Shown here: positions 10,818 through 25,719 of the stretch, in pieces
Layout of the letters: each line of letters opens with the position of its first letter
Position numbering within the stretch: the first letter of the stretch is position 1
Assembly (NCBI GenBank): GCA_036971615.1
Contig: JAYKKR010000001.1
Span: 744,001-808,000 of the forward strand
Direction: 5' to 3'
Length of the DNA stretch: 64,000 bases
From: Amyloporia xantha
Taxonomy: Eukaryota > Basidiomycota > Agaricomycetes > Polyporales > Adustoporiaceae
The notes under the pieces: model-generated
Databases searched by the model: none
What the model was told of the DNA's origin: nothing
What the model saw: only the letters and a program-made list of their open reading frames with translations
Program-made: the position numbers and the translations under genes

Positions 10818-12223
10818 CTAGGAGGGCATGGCGTTCGGTTGACGCCCAATACCGTTATGTTCTGTGCCCATGCTAGCATACCAAGTCTCCGGGCCCTTTG
10901 AGAAGGTCAGCAGTTGATTTCGCTCGTGTAGTCCACGCGCGACGCACCTTTCTGTTGTTCAGTCTAAGCTTCCTGATCCTCCTGGAGATCCACTCTGCAG
11001 ACGTTGAACCAGTATCGACGATGCCTTCGGGCGCGTTTGTTACGGCGTTTGCGATCATTTCGCTCTTTTCCCTAAGTGCGCGAAGAACCACGGAATTTCG
11101 CGGCCGAGTGAAGAACGAGACAGAATACCGCTCGAACTGTGATTGTGCTCCCGGTGGGGGCCTGCGCACAAAAGGATAATCTTAACACCTGATCATAGTG
11201 CGCTGTCGGAGCAGGCTTACATGACCCGATGAAGATTCGATCGTAAAATTCCACCGCTGAAAATTGACAAGGCGTCACCCACGTTACAGACGGCATGTCC
11301 GGGAAGAGGCTGTCCACTTTCGTAAGACCGCAAGTTGACGATTCCACACACATGTACAACATGCCTTTATGTATACCCACTTCTGGGTGCCCGGTGGCAT
11401 TACTTGCAACCCACCCAGCCGGTTGTGGAGGAATGTCTACACGGCACAGAAAGATAAAATTAGCATGCCGGTGGTAGCGGAAAAAGGCAGCACTTACGAG
11501 TGTCCCGAAATCTGTGTGTGCGCCAACGCCAGCCGATGATTGGTTCGGCGGTGTCTTGATACAACGAGCTTCACTGCCGCAAGGTTCTTCGATAGAATGT
11601 AGATTGGCCAGCGCGCCTCTTGGCAAGCCGAGCTGCCGCTCAAATACAGCGAGCAGTGTAAAATTCACTTCCATCGATTTCCGAACGAACGGGATGATAG
11701 TGCTCTGCATTCGTGCATTGACTGTCGAAGGATATCTACGATGCGTCGGCCTTGGCCAAGACAGCGCGTCATCCTGGGCAATGTTCAAGAATTCGACATT
11801 GTCCCTAGTGCCATTGGCATCTGTCTGAATAGTCCCTCGAGCTTTATATCTTTAAGGCTGATTGTGAGTATGCTGGCCATAACGAGATCATGTAGTACGC
11901 ACCCAAAGGAGTTTCCGTTATCACCTTGTTCAAATTTCATTAGTTGTTCTAGGGGCAGTTTGAGAGTTTCCGCGCCCATATCGAACATGCCATCGACCTC
12001 TGCCTCTACGCCATGATTCTTCAAGCTATATTGCGATTGCTTTAGTGGCGATTCGCCGTAGTACATACTGTACTCACTACCAGAACCCGAGATCTGTTCC
12101 TGCTCTCCAGAGTTTGTCGATTTCACCCTTGTCTCCTAGCTTGAGGAGAGTGTAGTCAATGACGACTAGCGGGTGAATAGGCGCATTGTCGGGGAAAGGA
12201 GCTGTTGCAGTGAGGCCAGGCAT
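10818..12223 (-). CDS. 2-oxoglutarate/Fe(II)-dependent oxygenase, isopenicillin-N-synthase-like
   Basis: This is an oxidoreductase with the double-stranded beta-helix fold that couples 2-oxoglutarate decarboxylation to substrate oxidation; the substrate cannot be told from sequence. The start MPGLTATAPFPD leads into a DIOX_N-type region (VVIDYTLLKLGD, LKNHGVEAEVDGMF, GDNGNSFGYKARG). The core has HTDFGTLTFLHNRLGGLQV, which supplies the metal-binding H-x-D. Next come PLPGHAVCNVGD and SNLHRVM with the distal His, then QFERYSVSFFTRP with the Arg-x-Ser-type co-substrate site. The C-terminus, GPETWYASMGTEH, is recovered by a final intron and ends at TAG 10818-10820. The intron at 11310-11364 is GC-AG. 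The chain has about 360 residues and looks intact. Confidence 0.87.
11310..11364 (-). other. GC-AG intron in the oxygenase gene
   Basis: Family-expected sequence KWVYIK joins directly to PLPGHAV only if a 55-nt intron starting GCATGT and ending ACAG is removed. No GT donor nearby keeps the frame. Confidence 0.7.
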
Positions 12224-12903
12224 TCTGCGTCGTGTCACGGATCTGGACTTGGAGTTGCTGGAAAACACCGTCTTCCTTTTATCTTTTTCTGGGACCCCTA
12301 CCAAAAGCGATGAAGGCTAGTCGCCTGTCGGTGGTTTTCGGTCCCAGCGGTCTCATCCTGGTAGCCTAATCCTGATGGAGGCAAGTAGACATGTCCTTTT
12401 CCTGTTCGGCCACTCAGACCAAATGGCCACGAGTGTCACCAGCTCAGTAGCCACTTCGTGCGTTGTAAAAGGGTGCCTGGCTTCTGTTCCCGCTGCCGAA
12501 ACGTTACGCTAGGGCGTATCTCGGGGCGATGTCGATCGGTCTCAAGTAACCGGCCCACGTGTCGACTGACAAACAATCGTCGTGTAAAACGGCCTACGAT
12601 GAAAGTAAGTAGTAGGTTTTCCTCAAACGGGCCACAGCAGATCTTTAGTACTGGGACACCGGATATCGGAGCAACTTTGCATTGCCTTGCGGTTGCGCGC
12701 TTTCGGAGCCTGGCAACTATCTTAATTCAAAAGGAGCAGCAGCCTTGCTGCGTTCTACAATCATGATGGGCCTATTCACCACATGAAGTAAGCGCCCATT
12801 GCTTCCGGGCATTCGGGAAATTCATATACCTATTTGACAGCGATATGGACATTCTTGATAGGCAGGTGACCGGGTCAGCTTCCGAGTGGATAGGACCAAC
12901 GCT
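12224..12903. other. Intergenic region, no gene seen
   Basis: The region lies upstream of the oxygenase start and downstream of a possible small minus-strand gene. Open frames here are short, use poor starts and match no family I recognise. Confidence 0.45.
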
Positions 12904-13496
12904 TTAGTATATCACCTGAAGAGGAATAGAGGTGTCACTCTTGGAATCCGGCGTCCAATTACTTCCTTCTTACGGCGGGGATGTGAAACAGCGCGATTGC
13001 ATCGCCCGTGTGTTCGCACTCGATTCGATCTTGACATGACAGCTTGAAAATGTAGGTAAAATGACCTTATCAAGCTAGAGCAACAGAATGACTGGAGCCA
13101 CCACAATAGCTACGTCGCACAACTGACCTTTAGAATTGACGGTCTAGAATGCCGGCGCAAGTTCAGCGATCTTTGCAATAGTCTTACAGTTAACCCCACC
13201 AGGAAAGATCTCATTGGTTCAAACAGTCGACCCAAAACACGTAAGATAGGACTCACAAGTATAGTTCATCGGCGGTTCTTCGTACAAAACCAGCACTTGG
13301 GTCCACGCGGACAGGCAAGTTCTGTCAACCATATTGCGCCACCTTTCAGGGGTTAGCGGGAAACCTGTGCAAAGCACAGTTGATTTGGAACAGTGATGAC
13401 GCCAGAACAATGAAACCACTAGACATGTCGACAGTGTTAACTCACCCCATCAGCGACAAGCTCATAGTCGAACTTCAGTTCAAGCAGGTTGATCAT
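12904..13496 (-). CDS. Small spliced hypothetical protein, function unknown
   Basis: I do not recognise this gene. On the minus strand an ATG at 13496 opens MINLLELKFDYELVADG, followed by a GTGAGT donor. Removing introns links this to NLPVRVDPSAGFVRRTADEL, then SLNLRRHSRPSILK, then a segment containing RIECEHTGDAIALFHIPA, ending at TAA 12904-12906. The result is about 90 residues over five exons. The protein-like composition and consistent splice phases suggest a real gene. The third and fourth junctions are ambiguous because several frames stay open. It could also be the remains of a larger gene. Confidence 0.35.
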
Positions 13497-14331
13497 AGAT
13501 TACCCAGAACGGGCGATCTTCGCAAACGAACTTATCTGGCCATCTTTTCCGGCTGCCGTCATGACCAGTGGTCTAGTCATCTGCTCTCGAATGGAAGCTT
13601 CTTCTACAGGTGTGTGGAGAAGACTGGGTAGACTCATCGGCCACGCCACTACCGCAGAATGTTACCCGACGCAGGACATATAGACTCGACTCTAGGTCAC
13701 ACTCACCTGTCAAGGAACATGTCGTGCCGTGGATGTCCCGCGTCCGACCTGAAGCCGGTATTCACTATATTCTGAGACTTTGAGCAACAAGTATCTCAAC
13801 TGTATGTATGGCCACTAGAAAGTGATCAAAGCGTCTGAAGCAAGGATAATTAAGCGCAAGCTCTGAGTCGAAAGTTGGCTTGAAGGCAATTTGAAGCAAG
13901 CACTCATACCAGATAGAGACCGGCCGGTATCTTATTCAGCACGTGACCTTGACTGCACTATAGCCCCGCGCGTCCCCTCTACTGCTCTCACAACCTCAAG
14001 GGCTCTTTCCGTCGTCGCTACTGCTTATTTACCCTGTCTGATATAGCCTGTGGATCCCGAAGGAACAGTCGTAGAAGTGCACAAAGGTATGCAGCAGCGA
14101 ATTCGACGCTCTATACGATTGGCTGAAGTGCTCTTGGAGTTACGGAGACACTGCAGTCGCGCACCGCACTGCTAGTGCGTCTTGTGCTGGACATCCTTGT
14201 TATTCAGTCGTCTTTCGACAGATCGTTGCGTTCTTTTACTCCAATCAACTCCTAACCATAAGCCGCCGTCACGAGCCATCACGGCGTGAGCCTGCGTTAT
14301 CGCTCCTAAGCCAGACTGGCGTATTCTCACA
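13497..14331. promoter_or_regulatory. Upstream region of the AP-3 delta gene with CACGTGAC element
   Basis: This 0.8-kb stretch between a possible minus-strand gene and the AP-3 start has no convincing coding frame. An E-box-like CACGTGAC lies at 13940-13947, about 390 bp upstream of the ATG. The same octamer occurs in two other intergenic regions of this window. Confidence 0.35.
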
Positions 14332-17300
14332 ATGTGGGAACGGACGTTACAAGACCTCATTCGAGGACTACGAGCGAATAAGAAAGATGAAAATAAATTC
14401 ATATCCCAGGCGATTGCTGAAATTAGGCAGGAAATCAAGAGCAAAGATATGGAGCTGAAGGCGGGAGCTGTATTGAAGCTGACATATGTCAGTCATGCTG
14501 TCCCATTCCTCAAGCTTTACAGACATGCTGATCGGGATGCCACAGCTAGATATGTTAGGCTATGATATGAGCTGGGCATCGTTTCATGTGGTGGAAGTGA
14601 TGTCATCCCCTCGGATTCACCTCAAGAGCGTAGGATATCTCGCAGCTACGCAATCCTTCCAACAAGACACGGATGTCCTCATGCTCACCACCAATTTGTT
14701 GAAGAAGGCAGGTCTATCATTCTGCCTGAGCCATCGATATTCATTGTATCTCTAGGACTTAAGCTCAAAACCTGAGGACGTCGCAGTCACGTTGAATGGT
14801 CTTTCTCACATCGTGACACCGGATTTGGGCCGAGACCTATCACACGACTTAATAGCCATGCTCAACCACTCACGACCGTATATACGGAAACGGGCCGTTA
14901 TTGCTCTTTACAAAGTCTTCATCAAATATCCGGAAGTCATTCCCTATGGGATGAGTAGACTGAAGGAGAAGCTCACTGATACAGATCCTGGTAATTATTG
15001 TCGATTCGTATTGACTCGAAACACGGTTATTGACAGCAGGCACAACGCTGTAGGTGTTGTCGCTGCAACAGTCAATGTCCTTTGTGAACTGGTATACCGC
15101 AATCCAGGAGATTATTTGGCGCTAGCGCCGCAGCTATTCCACTTGATGACTACATCATCAAACAATTGGATGTTGATCAAAATCATCAAATTGGTATGAT
15201 AGCGATTCTCGTATTTGCCCTAACCTTATGCAACTTTGCATAGTTTGGTACATTGTCACCTCACGAGCCTCGTCTGGTCAGGAAGTTACAACCCCCAATC
15301 ACTGACCTGATCTCGACCACGCCAGCCATATCCCTCCTGTACGAATGTGTCCACACGTGTATCATCGGAGGTATGCTCCAGGGTTCCTCAGGCAACTCTC
15401 TGGCGAGAACCTGTGTGACGAAGTTAGCGACCTTCTTGCAGGATCCTGATCAGAACCGTAAGCAGAAGCCATATCAGTTCGGCCTTGCCTTAAGCCCGAT
15501 GCGCGCTTGACATCACTTCTGGTATTTCTCATAGTGAAGTACATATCTCTCCTTGCAATGGTGAAGATCGTGCCCACGCACCCAGAACTAGTGGCAGAGT
15601 ATCAGGACATGATAATTTCCAGCGTTGACGACCAAGATGTCACTATACGTTCGAGGGCATTGGACCTTCTTTCCGCAATGGTCAGTGTTGTCGTTTTAAT
15701 TGGCCCATGCTCTATTAAAGCTTCTGAGATAGGTCAGCCGCAACAATCTACAACCAATAGTACAGCAGCTATTGTCGCATCTCGTCAGATCGGAGTCGTC
15801 ACTTCTCCCGTCTGCGGCTCAGTCATTATCTCAGTACCGATCATCGACTGCAGATGCCGCCCCAAAGTCATCCGCTATGCCCTCCCAGTCTCCTGCATAT
15901 CGCCTCACTCTTTCTCAGCGGATATTGGCCCTAGGATCACAAGACACTTACAGCAACATCGTCGATTTCGAATGGTACCTCTCTGTTCTCGTCGATCTTG
16001 CATATATTGCGGGCGTCAACGTTGGACCGCAAATTCGTGAGCAGTTGGTCGATATTGTCGGACGAGTACGGGCGGCCAGGCGATTTGCTGTTCAATTAAT
16101 GGTCAAGCTGCTAACCGACGATTCCTTCCTCTCCAATGCATCGGAGGAAGGGAGCTGTGCCGATGTACTGTGGGCGGCGGCATGGATATGTGGAGAGCAC
16201 TGCGGGTACGTGATCTTCGGCGATTTATTGTGGCTCATCGCAAGGCTGAACACCTGGAAGCGAACTTGCCGAACCGCAGAAACTGTTGACATACTTGCTG
16301 CAGCCTGGAATTACGACACTGCAGCCGGAAACAGTGGCAGTTTATCTGCAAGCCGCCGCGAAAGTGTTCGGGCAGTGGGCAGCTGCGATGGCAGACAGAT
16401 GGGATAGCGATGACTTGCCTAAGGTGAAGTCAATAGTCGACATGGTGCTAGATCAGCTCGGTGACCTGGCAACTAATCCGGATGTCGAAGTCCAAGAACG
16501 GGTACGTTGATCTCACAGTTTCTGTACAGTAGATAGGAACTGATTGATTCCCCAGGCCGCAGAGATGTTCAGCCTGTTCTCTCTTATCCGTGCTGACCTG
16601 AACGCATATCGACCCAAGATCGAGAATGAGTCTATGTACGATGAGTCGGGTTTCGCAGACGTTGCTCAAGGCATATCAGCAGAACCCAACTTTCCCAAGA
16701 GTCTTTTCCTCATTCGTCCCCTTTTTTCCGCTTTCGAGCTCAACGCCGTGGCGGTAAATGCGCAAGCGAGCGTACCTATTCCGGAAGGTCTCGACCTTGA
16801 TATGTGGATTGCACCACCGCCGAAAGATCTTGCTGATGGTATCGTATTGGAAGAGGAGACAATCAACGAGCCTAAGAAGAAGAAAAACAAGAAGGGCAAA
16901 GAGAAGGAGAGCCGTAGCGCGAGAGGCAAGGGGAAGAAGATTGACCGAGAAGCGAGAGACGACGATCCTGCTCCCGCCCCACAGATAGTGGAAACGGAGG
17001 AGGAACGGGCGGAACGAGAGCGCGTACGTGGTGGTGTCGGGTTGACACAGTCGAATTAGCTAACAGAATCACTCACAGCGCAAAGCAGAGCGATTGGAGC
17101 GGCTGCGAGACGACCCGTATTACATTATTGACGATCGGCCGACGCCAAAGAAGCTCAATATCGATGATGTGGACTCAATCCCAGTAGTTAGGCTGGATGA
17201 CCTTCCTCCTCCGCCTCCAGGTGAGTGCGAACATGATAATGCCTCCGGTAGCCAGGTACTGATGCGGCGATTTAGCGGGGAATTCACAGCTGTCCAGTCT

Positions 17301-17607
17301 ACGTAACTCATCATCTGCAGCGTCCCAGCAAACTTTCGTAATTGACAGGACTGGTGAGATGCCTGATGGCGCCGTCCCGGGAGCAGTCTCGTCGCGATTA
17401 GATGACACAGCTCCTAACCTATTCAAGGATGGCGACCAACCTACACCACCACCATCATTCTTCCCGCAGTATGAAGTTGAGGACGAGATTCCACGTACTG
17501 CCACACCTCCCCCTATCAAGGTCACCAGGGTGAAGAAAAAGGGCACTAGCAGCGGGAAGAAGAAACGGACACAAAAAGTTGACAGCACTAGTCCTTTAGC
17601 AGAATGA
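14332..17607 (+). CDS. apl5: AP-3 complex delta subunit (Apl5)
   Basis: This is the large adaptin of the AP-3 clathrin-type coat complex, which sorts cargo from Golgi/endosomes to the vacuole. The start MWERTLQDLIRGLRANKKDE is the canonical delta-adaptin N-terminus. Spliced exons give the adaptin alpha-solenoid: LDMLGYDMSWASFHVVEVM, SVGYLAATQSF, RKRAVIALYKVFIKYPE, DTDPGVVAATVNVL, SSNNWMLIKIIKLFG. The middle region contains further HEAT-like helices. The C-terminal part has a Lys/Glu-rich stretch (KKKNKKGKEKE) and the conserved DDPYYIIDD near 17110, followed by a Pro-rich and basic tail. About eleven short introns are present, including a GC-AG intron at 14708-14755. The chain has about 900 residues and appears complete. 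Confidence 0.92.
14708..14755 (+). other. GC-AG intron in the AP-3 delta gene
   Basis: LTTNLLKK joins in frame to DLSSKPEDVAVT only by removing 48 nt that start GCAGGT and end CTAG. The nearby GT donor would put a stop codon in frame four codons later. Confidence 0.7.
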
Positions 17608-17865
17608 TCATACAGGTTCATTGGATTACTTGTACGCTTCCACTATGGCCTACGGTATATAATGAGATGGAGTGGCTTGATATGGTGCTAGGATGATGAG
17701 ATGGATCGCAAGAAAGCAATTGTGATAATACAGTGCGACATATTCCTGAGGCAGGCTGCGCGACTAGATATACGTGTTCAGCTCAAATGGAGATATTGAA
17801 TGGATGTCCAATAGGAGTGCGACGAGGGATGCTTGGTATACGTATGGCAAGGGGGGATAAACCGC

Positions 17866-20037
<2,172 letters not shown>

Positions 20038-20657
20038 CGCTTGAGCTTAATCGGCAAGATTATGAGTTACCAGGGAAAGCGAGGTATCGAGATCGTTCCA
20101 AAGTGAATACGTCGAAATAGCCGACGTCTGGCGCACACCGCGTCCTCGATCGAAAGCGGACTCGCTGAAGAGTAATTGCAGGATGATGAGAAGCAGTTAA
20201 GAATGGAGAATGGATAATTCTGCACGCAGATTGCCCGCAGTCTGAGCGAGCAAAGATGGTTCAAATGTGAGGGGGTACTGCCAGTGCGAACGGCAGTCAG
20301 CCGCCAGAGGTCATCTCGCCTCGGCCTGGCCGCGGCCAACCAACGCTCGTAGGACCCGGGAACTCCTCTGAACTCAAGCACTCAGCAAGCCCTATACTGC
20401 TATTTCCTTGTCGGCACCAATTCTGCAGTAGAACGAAGAGGGTGCTAATTGCCTGGTAAGACGGCCTGAGACGGAGATATGTGGTCTTTGTTCTGTGAAA
20501 CATACATCAGGAATTCGAGGGGAGTCTGGGGGTCACGCGCCGAAACATAGACCTCCTTTCACCATCCCAATAGCCTCCATAAGGCGTGTCGGCGTCCCGT
20601 CTACGCGTTTATACGCGACAAACTGTCCCAGAACAACAGACTGTCTTATTTTCAGCC
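20038..20657. promoter_or_regulatory. Divergent promoter region between kinase and E2 genes
   Basis: This 620-bp intergenic stretch separates two outward-facing genes. Open frames within it are short and without recognisable protein features; no distinct motif was identified. Confidence 0.4.
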
Positions 20658-23600
20658 ATGGTCGGTCGAAAACGCCGTCTTTCCTCTCCTCGAGAGTCCT
20701 TCAACGCCACAAAACGACAGTATGTGGATTTGACTGACGATGAAGAGCCCCTCGAGGCTATATTAGCTAAAATACAAGCGCAGGAAGAGAGCGAAGCACT
20801 AGCTAAACAGCTTCAGGCCCAGTGGGATAGTGCTTCAAGCGGATCCGGTAGCAATGGGGGTCTCCAGCGTAATAGCAAAGTCATGGAAGCAATCAATGTC
20901 GACAGCGAAGATGATGAAGACGACGAAGCGATGGCGAGACGGCTTGCCAAAGAATGGGAGACTGAGGATGCGCGTCTCTCTAATGCAGAGCGGTCTCAGG
21001 TATCTTCTGCTAATTCTGCTAAAGTGTCTTCATCAAAGGGAAAGGCTCGAAACCAGCCTGAACTTGATGTCCCCACCACCAAGCTGCGTGAGTTCGAAGA
21101 CTTGTTCATTGGTGAGAAGAAATGTGCGTGCGGAAAATCTGTGCCCTCTCCTAGAAACTATGTACGTCCTTGATCTCATAGCTGTACTTGGTGGATGCAT
21201 ACTAATCTTCAAATTGAATAGGTGGCGTTCTCGACTCAGATACCGCCACCGACTCTCTTGACTCTTCTCCACGCCCACTGCAGTTCCTGCAAAACAAACC
21301 ATTGTCGTGGCTGTTTCAAAATCGTTTCTTGTCCTGCAACTTGTAAAGGGAAGGGAAAAGATGGTACATGTCCTGTCCTGTCCTGCTGCGCAGAAAGCCG
21401 CGCGATCGCTCTTTTCGAAGCTCTAGGCGGATTCGATCGACAATATCTAGGTGAAAGCGCAACATCGGACGCGCGCGCAAAAGAAGCTGCAGCAAAGAAC
21501 AAGTCTGCTCGCGTCGGAACCGTCGGTCCCGGCGGAACAGGCTACTCAATGGGATCTACTGGCCATGGTATGGGCTACAATGTTCCTTCGCGTGGTCGTG
21601 GTCGGGGACGGGGGACAGCCAAGAGCTCTACCTCTCGATCCATGCGCGCAGACCTGCTTACTTCGCACTGGGACCAAATCATCGTCCGTGCACTCACGAC
21701 GATCACTAATTTCCTGCCTTCACCTTATTCTGAATCAGCTCAAATGTATGACATGCTTCCGCATACGAGCATAGCAGAGCTTCTTTCTGCATCCCAGTTT
21801 CCCGAATTACTTGGTAACCTTCTACGTAACGATTCTGTCACGGACTGGATCGCGCGCATTGACGTCTATTACGCGGTGATAGCCCTATTAAGGCGACTGG
21901 CGGACTCTGAGCTGACGATTGAGGTTCGTCGTCTGTACGACTTCTTCAGTGCAGTTAACGTTAATAGCACTACAAAGGTTCTCATAGGGAAGAGGTGGGA
22001 AACAGAGAAGAGCTGCGGATTAGAAGAATGGATGTGGCATGATGGTGAGATAACCTGGGCCAGAGATGCCAACTCCAAACAGCTCGTTAGGACCTTGCCC
22101 CTGTATGCGCATTTCAGGAAACTTACGAAACAATGTGAAACGTTCCTATCGGGAGCGTCCAGCATGTTGCAAAATGGCGACGGCGAAGACGCAAGCGATG
22201 TTGACGGAACAATGCTGAAAGCAGCGTCGCTTTGCGGCGATGTTATTGCCGCTCGCGATGACATCGAACGTGCCATGCGAGTCATGGGCAAGGATCCATC
22301 CGTCGTTCTCCAAGAGTCCGACAGTGACGATGCTGTCCAACCTAGCTCCAAGAAGGACAAGGGCAAGAGCACAGATTCTGCGATCATCATGGAGAGAACC
22401 TACGCGCAAGAATGCGACCGTCTCGCATTTGCACACGTCATGCTCTCGGAGCCATCTACCGATGGAAATGGCCTTGTTTATCCAAGCTTCAATTACGCCC
22501 AGCAACTGTCTCACACTGCCTCTGCAACGAGGAATCCGAAGGATAGACTGCACCTCATCAAAGAACTAGCAGTGATGGCTACCAGTCTGCCGGCTGGTGT
22601 TTGGATGCGTGTCGATGAGGTTCGCAACGATGCCATGTAGGTCTATTGAGTTAGGTTTGGCCGATTCGGCTGCTGATGCCCGCGCGACCTATTCAGCAAA
22701 ATTATGATTGCTGGACCAGAAGGAACGCCATACGCAGGTGGCCTATTCGAGTTCGATTGTTATATCCCTCTAGAGTACCCTCACAAGCCGCCTTCTATGC
22801 ATCTACGCACCACTGGCGGAGGTAGAGTGCGGTTCAATCCAAATTTATACGACAACGGGAAGGTTTGCTTGTCCTTACTGGGGACGTGGCCAGGGCGGTA
22901 CGTCTATGAAATCTCACTTCCTTCATGAGCTCGCGAGGCTCACCGTGCGTATCAGTCCGGAAGAACAATGGTCCCCGAAGTCGACTTTACTGCAAGTCTT
23001 GGTCTCTATCCAGAGCATGATACTTGTTGAATTGCCGTATTTCAACGAGTACGTCACCCCCTTCCACACCTGTCTCAACTTTCTGACAGCCTGAGTGATA
23101 GGCCCGGTTTTGGTCAAGCAAAGGCGAATCATCCTTCAAGCATTAAATACAACCGCAACATCACGATGCAGACCGTCCGATGGGCTATGGTGGAATGGAT
23201 GAAGGACGAACATAAAACTGGAATCTGGGCGGTACGCCATATTTCCTAATGCAATGCATTCAAGGCGATTTAACAGGAGCTATCCAGGACGTTATCGCTT
23301 CCCATTTTAGCATACGCAGCGCCAGAATACGACAGCGGTAAGGCTGTTCTCCGCGTGACGGCAGAAAGTGATATTGAGACAAATCACATGCAGCATTTTA
23401 AAGTGGGCCGAAGCAGAACCTGCAATCAGAAAGTATACGCCCAGCAGCACGTCCCAAGCAGGACTGGCTGAAGCTGTCATGGACCTCGATGATCTGGACG
23501 TTCCAGGCCCACCATTGCTCATCCAGAGTGGCCATAATCTTTACGCCGGTGCTACGTCCTTGGTGCGAAATATCAACCCATTCTCGTCTGGTATGGACCT

Positions 23601-23673
23601 TGTGGCCGAATACGATCGTGGTGTAAAGAGGATACAGGAATGGAGAAAGAGGACAGAAAAACAAAGAGAATGA
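20658..23673 (+). CDS. Large E2 ubiquitin-conjugating enzyme with Cys-rich N-terminal module (UBE2O/BIRC6-like class)
   Basis: The C-terminal UBC fold is clear: [34 protein letters not shown], and [19 protein letters not shown] with the catalytic Cys. It continues [22 protein letters not shown], as in the large UBE2O/BIRC6/UBE2Z E2s. Upstream are an acidic region with a possible SUMO/ubiquitin-interaction-like patch ([10 protein letters not shown]). A Cys-rich segment follows ([30 protein letters not shown]), spaced like a zinc-binding RING/IBR fragment, then a helical middle. Inferred exons are 20658-21161, 21222-22636, 22697-22897, 22956-23048, 23102-23231 and two more ending at 23673. It probably charges and transfers ubiquitin without a separate E3, as hybrid E2/E3 enzymes do; that is inference from the layout. 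Confidence 0.85.
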
Positions 23674-23770
23674 CATCAATATCCAATAACCTTGAGATCC
23701 GGATTGCAACGAAGTACACTAGTGTTGTCGTAGACTGCGGCCAGTATCTATTTAGCATATCCTAGCGAAC

Positions 23771-25719
23771 TCAAATATACTTGCGGTGTTCCTGAGGGTT
23801 TTGAATGTGAGCTCAGAACTATCAGACGAATCGAGAACGTACCGGTGCATGGGTAGTCTCGTGGTCGACGTGCACGAAGGCCCGTTCGACATTGGGTAAG
23901 ACTTCAATCTGATCTTGCAACTGCTGGCTGAGGTCGTGTGCCTTCCAGAGAGGGGTGCTAGCGTCCATAACGACATCGATCTCCACGTAATAATCCTAGA
24001 AAGACACATGAGATGAGGACGCTACAGTCACACTCACAGTTGAGGAGGTACGTACTGGTCCGCTCTAAGTACCAAAAGGATTAGCAAGCCATCATGAGTA
24101 GAAGCACGAGGAGTATATACTGACGTGATACGCGCGCACAGTATCCACTTTCTCGATCTCATCGCTGAATGTCATGGCGTTGTAGACGAGCAACTGTATG
24201 AATTCGTGCGGTGCAGACTTCCCAGCAAGCAGCTCGAACTGCTGGTAAACCGTGCGACTCCAAGCTAGCATAACACCGAGGGAGATCTGCGAGACAGGTC
24301 AGGATGACTGATGCACTTCAATGATAGCTCGGCATACCAAAATTCCACCCAACGGGTCCAGCCCTGTTGCGGTTGCTTATTCAGTAGGGCCCTTGAACAA
24401 GCGAAGAAATTGATACTAACACCAAGCCCATTTGCTGCCTCCTGCAGACATGAGTAATCCTGTGAAATAATGAAACCCGTCACAAATTCATAGTTAACTC
24501 GAGTTCGATCTGCAACGTACCGAAGCCGTTCACAAAAATATCATTACGGTGGTCTTCCCAGAGTACATGGACCTGGCTCGATGATTTGCGGAGCGAGAGG
24601 CAGTAGAAGAAGAGAAGAATCTTCACACCTGCGATTTCATGTCAGCAACGTGAAGAAAGAGGTGGACAAATAGAAGATATGTTACCTAAAGCGGCGCCGA
24701 CTGCTACTATTGACGGAATGTGAAAAGTATCAGTGTCATCATTGCTATTGTGCGTGATGATTCTCTGCACGGATTCTACGGTAACGACGAGGTTTACGGA
24801 GGTCATACTAAACGATGCCATACGCAAGTCAGCGGAGATAATGTGCCTGCCAGTTTACCCACAGGAATCCTACATGACAATTTGTCAAAATCACTTCCGA
24901 GGATATACGAGAGGATCTTACCGTATATGATGTTACCAATTGTTTCCAATCTGGAACCGCCTACTGGCCACTTGTTGATATCCAATCCCATGGCTTTCTT
25001 GTGGAGCCAGTAGAGTACTACGTTGCTTCCGAAGTCGAATACTGAATCGATGGAAGTGGCGATGAGCGACAGGGAAATAGACGAGATGGCTCCATAGACT
25101 GCGCAGGATTACTTCGTGCATGCATGATAGACAGCAGCAGATAACTCACGCTGAAGAATACAAAGAGCCAAATTGCCAACGAGACTGGCCCAAATGGCAA
25201 TTTTGATCTACGCACGAAACACGAATGTGATCAGCATGTCAAAGCTGAATACCGAGAAAGATTTCATACGGGTAAGCGGGCGGTCTCTTCTTCATTTCGT
25301 GCTTCCTCTGTGTGTTCCTCCATTGTTTTGAGTAAGGAACCGATGAGCTTTCGATGCTCTTGTGAGACGATACTCAAATAATCGCCCATAAAACGCGTAC
25401 ATCATTCTGCTTGCGGTGAAACTTCTCTAGCGCTTTTCGTCGTTTCCGGAGGGCAGCCAACTCGTCATCGGTCTTGAAACCATTCCGGAAGGCGAATGGG
25501 TCACTGTGAACGATACCGACAGAAGTCCGAGCTCCCTCAACATCTGCGGTATGTTTCGCATTGGGTACCGTTGCGTCGGTATTCTACTCAAGAATTTGAG
25601 ATCATTATGACGAGAGTGCGTTCATGGGGCGCACTCACGTTTGGTGAAGTGAGATCAGCACGCGCTGACCCAACTCGAGTAGAAAGGGCATAATCCTCTG
25701 TGTTTTGCACGATAACCAT
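23771..25719 (-). CDS. Cation diffusion facilitator transporter, Mn/Fe type
   Basis: This membrane transporter of the CDF family exports divalent metal from the cytosol. The ATG at 25717-25719 gives MVIVQNTEDYALSTRVGS. Splicing leads to a cytosolic N-terminus with DPFAFRNGFKTDDELAAL. The first membrane segments follow (IWASLVGNLALCILQL, then ISLSLIATSIDSVFDFGSNV). The D-x3-D in the latter, and DHRND with another D-x3-D further on, are the pattern of Mn-type CDFs rather than the H-x3-D of Zn types. A cytosolic CTD with YYVEIDVVMDAS and RAFVHVDHETTHAP ends the chain. At least nine introns are present, and the last exon is very short. Family is firm; metal preference is inferred. Confidence 0.86.
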
